Assembly: GCA_947177435.1 (NCBI GenBank)
Contig: CAMWUM010000159.1
Location: 1-5,313 of the forward strand
From: an uncultured Muribaculaceae bacterium
GTDB taxonomy: Bacteria > Bacteroidota > Bacteroidia > Bacteroidales > Muribaculaceae
Reading direction: 5' to 3'
DNA length: 5,313 nucleotides
The notes beneath the pieces are model-generated. The model was not told the DNA's origin. It was given only the letters and a program-made list of their open reading frames with translations, and searched no databases. The position numbers and the translations under genes were made by a program. Shown in pieces: positions 1-5,313 of the stretch. Position 1 is the stretch's first letter; each line of letters opens with the position of its first letter.

Positions 1-54
1 CCGAGATCTACACTATCCTGTTCGTCGGCAGCGTCAGTTGTGTATAAGAGACTG
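1..54 (+). other. Illumina/Nextera adapter remnant (sequencing artefact)
   Basis: This is library-construction sequence, not genome. Bases 1-13 match the 3' end of the P5 flow-cell oligo (CCGAGATCTACAC). Bases 14-21 (TATCCTGT) sit where the 8-base i5 index belongs and differ by one base from the index TATCCTCT as I remember it. Bases 22-54 match the Nextera read-1 adapter, ending in the 19-base Tn5 mosaic end at 36-54. I count mismatches to the standard sequence at 38 and 53 (T instead of A in both), plus the one in the index at 20. The true insert should begin at base 55. The three mismatches suggest poor-quality read ends that escaped trimming. No gene or regulatory call should be made in these bases. 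Confidence 0.97.
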
Positions 55-151
55 GTCCTGGGGCGGGCGGCTGGGGGATGTTGGGTATCTGAGGCGCCTG
101 AGCGGGCTGTTGGGGGCGGTTGTAGTTGTCGCTGTTATAGTAGTCGGGCAT
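55..151 (-). CDS. Partial Pro/Gln-rich protein, N-terminus only
   Basis: On the minus strand an ATG at 151-149 opens a frame that stays open for 32 codons until the adapter cuts it at base 55. The peptide starts MPDYYNSDNYN and then becomes rich in Pro and Gln (for example QQPAQAPQIPNIPQPPAPG). It is the first ATG after an in-frame stop in the carB-side spacer, so the start is reasonable, although no Shine-Dalgarno sequence is visible, as is usual in Bacteroidota. It begins 28 bases after the carB stop on the same strand, so it may be co-transcribed with carAB. Tyr/Asn then Pro/Gln-rich leaders of this kind often precede the membrane segments of small CD225/dispanin-like or TM2-like proteins in Bacteroidales. 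That is only a suggestion: the diagnostic part lies outside the window and the function cannot be assigned. Confidence 0.5.
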
Positions 152-158
152 GGCGTGG

Positions 159-186
159 TTAGGCTTTAGGTGTTAGGCATTAGTAT
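159..186. repeat. Four-unit heptamer repeat, TTAGGnn, at the carB 3' end
   Basis: Read on the plus strand, TTAGG occurs at 159, 166 and 173, exactly 7 bases apart, and a degenerate fourth unit (TTAGT) begins at 180. The last unit overlaps the carB stop codon (TAA on the minus strand, 182-180). The array fills most of the 28-base spacer between carB and the next gene. It is too short and too imperfect to be called a functional element. It could be replication slippage or a small spacer repeat. I see no hairpin or T-tract terminator in this spacer. Confidence 0.6.
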
Positions 187-3100
187 TCGTCCCAGCTGCG
201 TATCTCGATGTCGTCGGGACGCAGTGAGGTGAAGGCCTCGATGAACGCCGATGCGAGCCTGGCGTTGGTGAGGAGGGGAATGTTGAGGTCGATAGCGGCG
301 CGGCGTATCTTGTAGCCATTGGTGAGCTCGGTGGTCGAGTGGTTTTTGGGGATGTTGACCACCATGTCGATCTTGCGCTGGTGCAGCAGGTCGAGAGCCT
401 GTGGCTGCATGTCGGTTTCGGAGGGCACGTAGGCGCGCACGGCGGGGATGCCGTTTTGGCTGAGGAATTGGCATGTACCTGATGTGGCGTAAATTACGTA
501 GCCGTTGTTATGGAGCTTGTGCGCGGCGTCGAGCAGGGCGGCCTTTTGTCTGGGCGTGCCCGACGAGAGGAGGACGCTGCGCTTCGGCACTCTCTGGCCC
601 ACGGCGAGCATGGCCTTGTACACGGCCTCGTCGGTATCGACGCCGATGCATCCGACCTCGCCGGTGGAGGTCATGTCGACACCGAGCACGGGGTCGGCTC
701 CTTGCAGGCGTTGGAACGAGAACTGCGAGGCTTTGATGCCTACGTAATCGAGGTCGAAGGCGCTCTTGTTGGGCTTTTCGACGGGGATGCCGAGCATAGC
801 CTTGGTGGCTAGGTCGATGAGGTTGATTTTCAACACCTTCGACACGAACGGGAACGAGCGCGAGGCACGGAGGTTGCACTCGATGACCTTGATGTCGTTG
901 TTCTTAGCTAGGAACTGGATGTTGAACGGGCCGGTAATGTTGAGGGCCTTGGCAATCTGTGCCGACACCTTTTTGATGCGGCGCATCGTCTCGACGTACA
1001 ATTTCTGCGGGGGGAACTGGATGGTGGCGTCGCCCGAGTGCACACCGGCAAACTCGATATGCTCCGAAATGGCGTAGGCTTTGATTTCGCCGTTCTGAGC
1101 CACGGCGTCCATCTCTATCTCCTTGGCGTTCTGGATGAAGGCGGAAACCACGACGGGATGCTTCTGCGACACGTTGGCGGCCAGGCGCAGGAATCGGCGC
1201 AGTTCGTCGTCGTTGTAGCAGACGTTCATGGCAGCGCCCGAAAGCACGTAACTGGGGCGCACGAGCACAGGGTAGCCCACCTCGGCTACGAACTCCTCGA
1301 TGTCGCTCAGCGAGGTCAACTCGCGCCAGCGCGGCTGGTCGATGCCCAGGCGGTCGAGCATAGCCGAGAACTTGTGGCGGTCTTCGGCGTTGTCGATTGA
1401 TTCGGCCGAAGTGCCGAGGATGTTGACATCCATCTGGTTGAGGCGGGTGGCGAGGTTATTGGGTATCTGTCCGCCCACCGACAGTATGGTGCCGTGGGGC
1501 TGCTCGAGGTCGATGATGTCCATGACGCGCTCGAAGGTGAGTTCGTCGAAGTAGAGGCGGTCGCACATGTCGTAGTCAGTCGACACGGTCTCAGGGTTGT
1601 AGTTGATCATCACCGAGCGCCAGCCTTGCTGCTTGACGGTCATAAGGGCGTTGACCGAGCACCAGTCGAACTCAACCGACGAGCCGATGCGGTATGCGCC
1701 CGAGCCGAGCACGATGATTGAGTGGTGGTCAGGATGGGAGTAGTCGATGTCGTTTTCTGTGCCGTTGTATGTGAGGTAGAGGTAGTTGGTGCGTGCGGGG
1801 TACTCGGCGGCAAGCGTGTCAATCTGCTTAACCACCGGGGTGATGCCCAGGCCCTTGCGCAGGCGGCGTACGTCGAGCACGGCAACCTCGGGGTCGGCGC
1901 CGATGGCGTCTTTAAGCACCGAGCGGGCCACCTGGAAGTCGCTGAAGCCTTGCTGCTTGGCTTGGCGCAGGAGGTCGGCGGGCACGTCGGCCAAGGAAGA
2001 GTATTGCTCAAGCTCGCGCGAGGTGAGCATGATGTTTTGCAAGCGGTAGAGGAACCAGCGGTCAATCTTGGTGAGTTCGTGTATGCGGTCGACGGTGTAA
2101 CCGGCGCGCATGGCCTTGGCGATGGCGAAGATGCGCTTGTCGGTGGGGGCCTGCAGCTCGTGGTCGAGGTTGTCGCCGCTGTGGCCCTCGCCCTTGTTGA
2201 CGACGAAGCCGTGCATGCCCTGGCCGATCATGCGCAGGCCTTTCTGGATGGCTTCCTCGAAGGTGCGGCCGATGGCCATTACCTCGCCTACGGACTTCAT
2301 CGACGAGCCGATTTCGCGGCTCACGCCGTGGAACTTGCCGAGGTCCCAGCGGGGTATCTTGACCACCACATAGTCGAGCGCGGGCTCGAAGAATGCGGAG
2401 GTGTCCTTGGTGACGGAGTTGCGCAGGTCCATAAGGCCGTAGCCCAGGCCGAGCTTGGCGGCCACGAAGGCCAGCGGATAGCCAGTGGCCTTGGATGCCA
2501 GGGCCGACGAGCGGCTGAGGCGAGCGTTGACCTCAATTACGCGGTAGTCCATCGACTGGGGGTCGAAGGCGTACTGCACGTTGCACTCGCCAACGATGCC
2601 GATGTGGCGTATAATCTTGATGGCCAGGGCGCGGAGGTAGTGGTAATCCTCGTTGCTGAGGGTCTGCGAGGGGGCCACCACGATGCTCTCGCCGGTGTGG
2701 ATGCCGAGCGGGTCGAAGTTCTCCATGTTGCAGACGGTGATGCAGTTGTCGTAGCGGTCGCGCACCACCTCGTATTCAACCTCTTTCCAGCCTTTGAGAG
2801 ATTTCTCGACGAGCACCTGGGGCGAGAACGACAGGGCCTTCTCGACCAGGGCGCGCAGTTGGGCGTCGTCGTCGCAAAATCCGCTGCCGAGGCCACCGAG
2901 GGCGTAAGCGGCGCGCACGATTACGGGGTAGCCGAGTTCGCCGGCCACGCGTATAGCCTCGTCTACCGAGTTGACGGCCTGGCTCTTGATGGTCTTGACT
3001 CCGATTTCGTCGAGTTTTTTGACGAAGAGTTCGCGGTCTTCGGTCTCCTCGATGGCCTTGACGGGGGTGCCGAGCACCTTGACGCCGTACTTCTCGAGCA

Positions 3101-3416
3101 CGCCAGAGCGGCTGAGCTCGACGCCGCAGTTGAGGGCAGTCTGTCCGCCGAAGGCCAGGAGGATACCCTGCGGGCGCTCCTTGGCGATTACCTTCTCGAC
3201 GAAGTAGGGAGTGACGGGCAGGAAGTATATCTTGTCGGCAAAGCCTTCAGAGGTCTGCACGGTGGCGATGTTGGGGTTGATGAGGACCGTGGTGATGCCC
3301 TCCTCCTTCATGGCTTTGAGGGCCTGTGAGCCGGAATAGTCAAACTCGCCGGCCTCGCCGATTTTCAGGGCGCCGCTGCCAAGCAGGAGCACTTTCTTTA
3401 TATTGTGGTCAGTCAT
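180..3416 (-). CDS. carB: Carbamoyl-phosphate synthase large subunit
   Basis: This 1078-residue protein is the synthetase subunit. It makes carbamoyl phosphate from bicarbonate, two ATP and ammonia channelled from CarA, for pyrimidines and arginine, in the cytoplasm. The length fits the family (E. coli 1073). Domains in order: first ATP-grasp half (about 1-400) with GEFDYSGSQA near 23-32, R128, R168, E214, E295 and N297; a helical oligomerisation region (about 400-550, KIDRWFL at 450-456); second ATP-grasp half (about 565-935) with GSSVEFDW at 578-585, NYNPETVSTDYD at 605-616, R680, R720, E846 and N848; and a C-terminal MGS-like allosteric domain (about 945-1078) with YATSGT at 976-981. All expected ATP-grasp residues are present and no frameshift is seen. 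The ATG is 3 bases after the carA stop, implying translational coupling. The sequence is closer to animal CAD/CPS1 than to E. coli CarB in many motifs, such as RAAYALGGLGSGF and ECNLRASRSFPFVSK. Confidence 0.98.
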   Translation of the reverse strand: MTDHNIKKVLLLGSGALKIGEAGEFDYSGSQALKAMKEEGITTVLINPNIATVQTSEGFADKIYFLPVTPYFVEKVIAKERPQGILLAFGGQTALNCGVELSRSGVLEKYGVKVLGTPVKAIEETEDRELFVKKLDEIGVKTIKSQAVNSVDEAIRVAGELGYPVIVRAAYALGGLGSGFCDDDAQLRALVEKALSFSPQVLVEKSLKGWKEVEYEVVRDRYDNCITVCNMENFDPLGIHTGESIVVAPSQTLSNEDYHYLRALAIKIIRHIGIVGECNVQYAFDPQSMDYRVIEVNARLSRSSALASKATGYPLAFVAAKLGLGYGLMDLRNSVTKDTSAFFEPALDYVVVKIPRWDLGKFHGVSREIGSSMKSVGEVMAIGRTFEEAIQKGLRMIGQGMHGFVVNKGEGHSGDNLDHELQAPTDKRIFAIAKAMRAGYTVDRIHELTKIDRWFLYRLQNIMLTSRELEQYSSLADVPADLLRQAKQQGFSDFQVARSVLKDAIGADPEVAVLDVRRLRKGLGITPVVKQIDTLAAEYPARTNYLYLTYNGTENDIDYSHPDHHSIIVLGSGAYRIGSSVEFDWCSVNALMTVKQQGWRSVMINYNPETVSTDYDMCDRLYFDELTFERVMDIIDLEQPHGTILSVGGQIPNNLATRLNQMDVNILGTSAESIDNAEDRHKFSAMLDRLGIDQPRWRELTSLSDIEEFVAEVGYPVLVRPSYVLSGAAMNVCYNDDELRRFLRLAANVSQKHPVVVSAFIQNAKEIEMDAVAQNGEIKAYAISEHIEFAGVHSGDATIQFPPQKLYVETMRRIKKVSAQIAKALNITGPFNIQFLAKNNDIKVIECNLRASRSFPFVSKVLKINLIDLATKAMLGIPVEKPNKSAFDLDYVGIKASQFSFQRLQGADPVLGVDMTSTGEVGCIGVDTDEAVYKAMLAVGQRVPKRSVLLSSGTPRQKAALLDAAHKLHNNGYVIYATSGTCQFLSQNGIPAVRAYVPSETDMQPQALDLLHQRKIDMVVNIPKNHSTTELTNGYKIRRAAIDLNIPLLTNARLASAFIEAFTSLRPDDIEIRSWDEY

Positions 3417-3419
3417 TGG

Positions 3420-4526
3420 TCAAAGCAATTTGATGAACTCGTCGAAAAGGAATTCCGTGTCTTTGGGGCCGCTCGATGCCTCGGGGTGGAACTGGGCCGA
3501 GAAGAACGGCTTGGTCTTGTGGCGTATGCCCTCGTTGGTGCCGTCGTTCATGTTGACGAACAGGGGCTCCCAGTCATCGGGCAGGCGCGAGGCGTCGACG
3601 GCGAAGCCGTGGTTTTGCGAGGTGACGAAGCAGCGGTTGGCGTAGTCGGTGTCGCCGGGCGAGAGGGGCGCGGTCTGGCGCACCGGCTGGTTGTGGCTGC
3701 GGTGGCCGTATTTGAGTTTATATGTGGTGGCTCCGGCGGCCTTGGCCAGCAGCTGGTTGCCCATGCAGATGCCGCAGATTGGCTTGCCAATCTCCATGGC
3801 TTTGCGTAAGTTCTGAACAGTAGCCTCGGCCATGTCGGGGTTGCCGGGGCCGTTGCTGATGAACAGGCCATCGTAGGGGATGGTGGTGAAGTCGTAATCC
3901 CACGGCACGCGCACCAGGCGGACGCCTCGGCGCGTGAGGCAGCGTACGATGTTGTGCTTCACGCCGCAGTCGACAAGTACCACGGTCTTGTCGCCCTCGC
4001 CGTACTCCTCCACCTCGGTGCATGAGGTCTTGGCCACGAGATTCTCCTTGTTGGGGTCGTACCAGGGTACGCTGGCGGGGTCGTCGTCGCCGATGATGAC
4101 CTTGCCGAGCATCGAGCCTTTTTCACGCAGGTGCTTGGCCAGGGCGCGTGTGTCGATGCCGAAGACTCCGGCCACCCCCTGCTCGTCGAGCCAGTCGCTG
4201 AGCGAGCGCTCGGCCAGCCAGTGGCTGTGCTGCCAGGAGTAGTCCTGGGCGATGATGGCGCGGCAGTGTATGCGGTCACCCTCGTAGTATTTGCTCAGGT
4301 GAGTTTGCTCGGGACGCTGGGGCGGAACGCCGTAGTTGCCCAGCAGCGGGAATGTAGTGACGAGGATTTGCCCTTCGTAAGAGGGGTCGGTGAGGCTCTC
4401 GGGGTAGCCGGTCATTGCAGTGTTGAACACGGCCTCACCCGAAGTACTGGCTTGGTGGCCAAAAGAATACCCATAAAAGGCGGTGCCGTCTTCGAGCAGA
4501 AGGGCAGCCTTGGTTAGCGTGCGCAT
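3420..4526 (-). CDS. carA: Carbamoyl-phosphate synthase small (glutaminase) subunit
   Basis: This 368-residue protein hydrolyses glutamine and passes ammonia to CarB. The N-terminal CPSase small-chain domain (about 1-150) is recognised by LEDGTAFYGYSFG, GYPESLTDPSY (40-50), GNYGVPP and GIDTRALAKHLREKG (123-137). The class I glutamine amidotransferase domain (about 180-368) has SNGPGNP at 224-230, the nucleophile Cys254 in GICMGNQ, NHGFAV at 305-310, and the His347/Glu349 pair in QFHPEAS. The triad is intact, so it should be active. The residue three after the nucleophile is Asn257, where E. coli CarA has His. The length is slightly under E. coli CarA (382). The ATG at 4526 is supported by the start of the conserved domain about ten residues in and by a promoter just upstream. 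It is the first gene of the carAB unit, ending 3 bases before carB. Confidence 0.98.
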   Translation of the reverse strand: MRTLTKAALLLEDGTAFYGYSFGHQASTSGEAVFNTAMTGYPESLTDPSYEGQILVTTFPLLGNYGVPPQRPEQTHLSKYYEGDRIHCRAIIAQDYSWQHSHWLAERSLSDWLDEQGVAGVFGIDTRALAKHLREKGSMLGKVIIGDDDPASVPWYDPNKENLVAKTSCTEVEEYGEGDKTVVLVDCGVKHNIVRCLTRRGVRLVRVPWDYDFTTIPYDGLFISNGPGNPDMAEATVQNLRKAMEIGKPICGICMGNQLLAKAAGATTYKLKYGHRSHNQPVRQTAPLSPGDTDYANRCFVTSQNHGFAVDASRLPDDWEPLFVNMNDGTNEGIRHKTKPFFSAQFHPEASSGPKDTEFLFDEFIKLL

Positions 4527-4560
4527 AGGCGTAGTCAGATTATTCGTTACCTATTTGGCG

Positions 4561-4568
4561 CAAAATTA
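4561..4568 (-). promoter_or_regulatory. carA -7 promoter element (Bacteroidota type)
   Basis: On the minus strand these bases read TAATTTTG, an exact match to the Bacteroidota -7 consensus TAnnTTTG. Transcription would start near 4554, giving a leader of about 28 bases before the carA ATG at 4526. The -33 element is weak. The nearest TTTG is at 4596-4593, which leaves a 24-base spacer, longer than the usual 19-21. The -7 match is clear; the pairing with a -33 box is uncertain. Confidence 0.6.
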
Positions 4569-4600
4569 CGCAAAAAAACGGAAACTCTGTCACAAAAAAG

Positions 4601-4631
4601 TTGGATAATTAATTACAATTTTGTAATTTTG
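4601..4631 (+). promoter_or_regulatory. Promoter for the small ORF/acetyltransferase unit
   Basis: TAATTTTG at 4624-4631 matches the Bacteroidota -7 consensus TAnnTTTG exactly. TTGG at 4601-4604 is a plausible -33 element with a 19-base spacer, the preferred distance. Transcription would begin near 4638, leaving a leader of only about 14 A-rich bases before the ATG at 4652. The -7 box overlaps the right arm of the dyad at 4611-4628, so a protein bound there would block this promoter. Confidence 0.6.
4611..4628. promoter_or_regulatory. Perfect 18-bp dyad, candidate operator
   Basis: AATTACAA (4611-4618) is followed by a TT spacer and then TTGTAATT (4621-4628), its exact reverse complement. 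The 8-bp arms are perfect and symmetry ends at 4610/4629. The element lies between the -33 and -7 boxes of the rightward promoter and covers five bases of the -7 box. This placement is typical of an autorepression operator, as in toxin-antitoxin operons. The AT-rich composition makes a chance palindrome more likely than in GC-rich DNA, and the binding protein is unknown. Confidence 0.45.
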
Positions 4632-4651
4632 TATTTAAAATAAAAGTAACT

Positions 4652-4828
4652 ATGGCAACTCCAATCAAAGCAGTGCCTGTATTGACCGGGCAGGTGGCCG
4701 AGGCATTCATACGCAGGGCGGATGAAAGAGAACGCAATCCTCGGCATGAAATATCAGAAGAAAAAGAGCGTCGCATCGCTGAAATCCTGCGGCGTTCCCG
4801 TGAGTTCGTGCCATCATGGATGAAATGA
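4652..4828 (+). CDS. Small charged protein, putative antitoxin-like partner of the acetyltransferase
   Basis: This is a 58-residue ORF, too short for ordinary ORF cut-offs. It starts MATPIKAVPVLTGQVAEAF and ends in VPSWMK. The N-terminal 20 residues are fairly neutral, with a TP-x-VLTG-type segment. Residues 21-51 are highly charged (many Arg and Glu) and probably helical. There is no signal peptide or membrane segment, and I cannot see a ribbon-helix-helix pattern. It has its own Bacteroidota-type promoter, and its stop overlaps the start of the acetyltransferase (ATGA, 4825-4828), so the two are translationally coupled. I recall similar short MATPIK-type proteins before GNAT genes in Bacteroidales, usually annotated as hypothetical. 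A role as antitoxin or regulator of the downstream enzyme is inferred from position, size and coupling only. Confidence 0.75.
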   Translation: MATPIKAVPVLTGQVAEAFIRRADERERNPRHEISEEKERRIAEILRRSREFVPSWMK

Positions 4829-5313
4829 TGGAGGGTTTGGCATATAGGCTTAATTATGACTGTACGTTGTTCAAGTTCAACGAACGGTTTTTGCATAACT
4901 GCAAGCCCTTTGATTGCGGTGATGATGACTTGAACGATTTTTTCGCCAATGATGCCATAGCCTATGAACGTGATCTTATGGGGAAAACGTATTGCTGGCT
5001 TGACAATTCAGACGATACGAGGATTGTGGCCATGATTACGCTTGCCAATGCCGGCATACATACCACCCATCTGAACAATAATCCCAAAAGACACCTGAAT
5101 AAAGCCATCGCTTATAGTAAGCAGGGTAGAACCTATCCTGCTGTTTTGATAGGCCGCTTAGGCGTGAGTGTTGATTACCGAACGAATAATCATCGGATTG
5201 GTGCCCAAATTATGGATTTCATTAAAGAATGGTTCACCACCGAAGATAATAAAACGGGGTGCCGATTCGTGATTGTAGATGCCGTGAATGCCCAACATAC
5301 GATAAAATATTAC
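4825..5313 (+). CDS. GNAT-family N-acetyltransferase, toxin-like (3' end outside window)
   Basis: This frame is open for 163 codons to the end of the window with no stop, so the gene is partial. It is a GNAT-fold acetyl-CoA-dependent acetyltransferase. The N-terminal part has CKPFDCGDDDLNDFF (26-40), matching the F-D-C-G-x-x-x-L-N-x-F motif of TacT/AtaT-like GNAT toxins. The core strand and acetyl-CoA loop follow: YPAVLIGRLGVSVDYR (104-119), then NNHRIGAQIMDFIKEWF (121-137). CRFVIVDAVN (146-155) and IKYY (160-163) begin the C-terminal motif, in which a Tyr usually serves catalysis. In the acetyl-CoA loop the first Gly of Q/R-x-x-G-x-G/A is Arg124, while Gly126 is kept. ATG codons at 4825 and 4828 are both possible starts; the first gives a 4-base overlap with the upstream ORF. 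Known relatives acetylate the amino group of aminoacyl-tRNA and stop translation; whether this one does is unproven. It is more AT-rich than the car genes. Confidence 0.88.
   Translation, partial: MMEGLAYRLNYDCTLFKFNERFLHNCKPFDCGDDDLNDFFANDAIAYERDLMGKTYCWLDNSDDTRIVAMITLANAGIHTTHLNNNPKRHLNKAIAYSKQGRTYPAVLIGRLGVSVDYRTNNHRIGAQIMDFIKEWFTTEDNKTGCRFVIVDAVNAQHTIKYY

Larger units (their letters stand above)
4527..4651. other. Divergent intergenic region between carA and the acetyltransferase unit
   Basis: These 125 bases are AT-rich and contain no gene I can support. They hold the carA promoter on the minus strand, a second promoter on the plus strand, a direct repeat of CGCAAAA at 4559-4565 and 4569-4575 (10-base period, around the carA -7 box), a tandem duplication of AATTTTGT at 4617-4632, and an 18-bp dyad at 4611-4628. 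The short predicted leaders leave no room for a riboswitch or an attenuator ahead of carA. Confidence 0.8.

Noticed and set aside
1..54. Reading the mosaic end as a natural Tn5/IS50 end
   Set aside because: It is directly preceded by the read-1 adapter, index and P5 sequence in library order, so it is a preparation artefact rather than a mobile element.
152..179. Possible terminator after carB
   Set aside because: The spacer contains no stable inverted repeat or T-tract; only the TTAGGnn heptamers are present.
159..186. Telomere-like repeat
   Set aside because: TTAGG resembles some telomere units, but the array is four imperfect copies inside a bacterial operon.
166..474. A 102-codon minus-strand frame at the carB 3' end
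   Set aside because: It is out of frame within carB and its product is Arg/His/Pro-rich, typical of a shifted reading of GC-rich coding sequence.
473..1721. Several 75-120-codon plus-strand frames antisense to the carB 3' half
   Set aside because: These are the same composition effect. The products are low complexity, they overlap one another, and none has a promoter or family motif.
1722..3329. A 535-codon open frame on the plus strand, antisense to carB
   Set aside because: It lies wholly inside carB, whose strong G/C-ending codon use removes stops from the opposite strand. The translation is Val/Ala/Gly/His-rich with no recognisable domain, while the carB frame is conserved throughout.
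3405..4517. Plus- and minus-strand frames of 80-134 codons overlapping carA
   Set aside because: They are shadows of the carA reading frame, which carries the complete amidotransferase motifs.
4527..4560. Possible pyrimidine-responsive attenuator or riboswitch ahead of carA
   Set aside because: The predicted leader is only about 28 bases and shows no hairpin, leader peptide or known aptamer.
4609..4896. A 95-codon minus-strand frame covering the small ORF and the divergent promoter
   Set aside because: It runs antisense through the small ORF, the start of the acetyltransferase and the promoter/dyad region, and its product has no recognisable domain. The plus-strand pair with overlapping stop and start is better supported.

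Overview
The window looks like a piece of a Bacteroidota (probably Bacteroidales) chromosome, seen at the very end of a short-read assembly contig. Three things point there. Both intergenic promoters fit the Bacteroidota pattern (TAnnTTTG at -7) rather than TATAAT. The start codons lack clear Shine-Dalgarno sequences and sit behind A-rich or neutral leaders. The carbamoyl-phosphate synthase subunits carry CarA/CarB variants I associate with that phylum (for example CMGNQ at the CarA nucleophile). The car genes are GC-rich (two sampled 60-base lines are 67-68 %), which would suit a GC-rich family such as Muribaculaceae; this is a weak inference.

Layout. Bases 1-54 are not genome: they are the end of an Illumina/Nextera P5 adapter, an index and the transposon mosaic end. 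Bases 55-151 hold the N-terminus of a Pro/Gln-rich protein on the minus strand, cut off by the adapter. A short heptamer repeat lies between it and the end of carB. Then come carB (3416-180) and carA (4526-3420) on the minus strand, 3 bases apart. They are the two subunits of glutamine-dependent carbamoyl-phosphate synthase, which feeds pyrimidine and arginine synthesis. Bases 4527-4651 form a divergent intergenic region with one promoter for carA and one facing right.

The right-hand unit (4652-5313) is the most interesting part. A 58-residue charged protein overlaps by 4 bases (ATGA) with a GNAT-fold acetyltransferase that runs off the window. The pair has its own promoter, and a perfect 18-bp dyad covers the -7 box. 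The acetyltransferase gene is visibly more AT-rich than the car genes. This is the architecture of a toxin-antitoxin module of the GNAT-toxin (TacT/AtaT-like) type, but the small partner does not look like the usual ribbon-helix-helix (DUF1778) antitoxin. It is the best candidate here for a poorly described system; function is inferred, not shown.

Both Car subunits, though encoded separately, resemble the animal CAD/CPS1 type much more than the E. coli type across their signature motifs.
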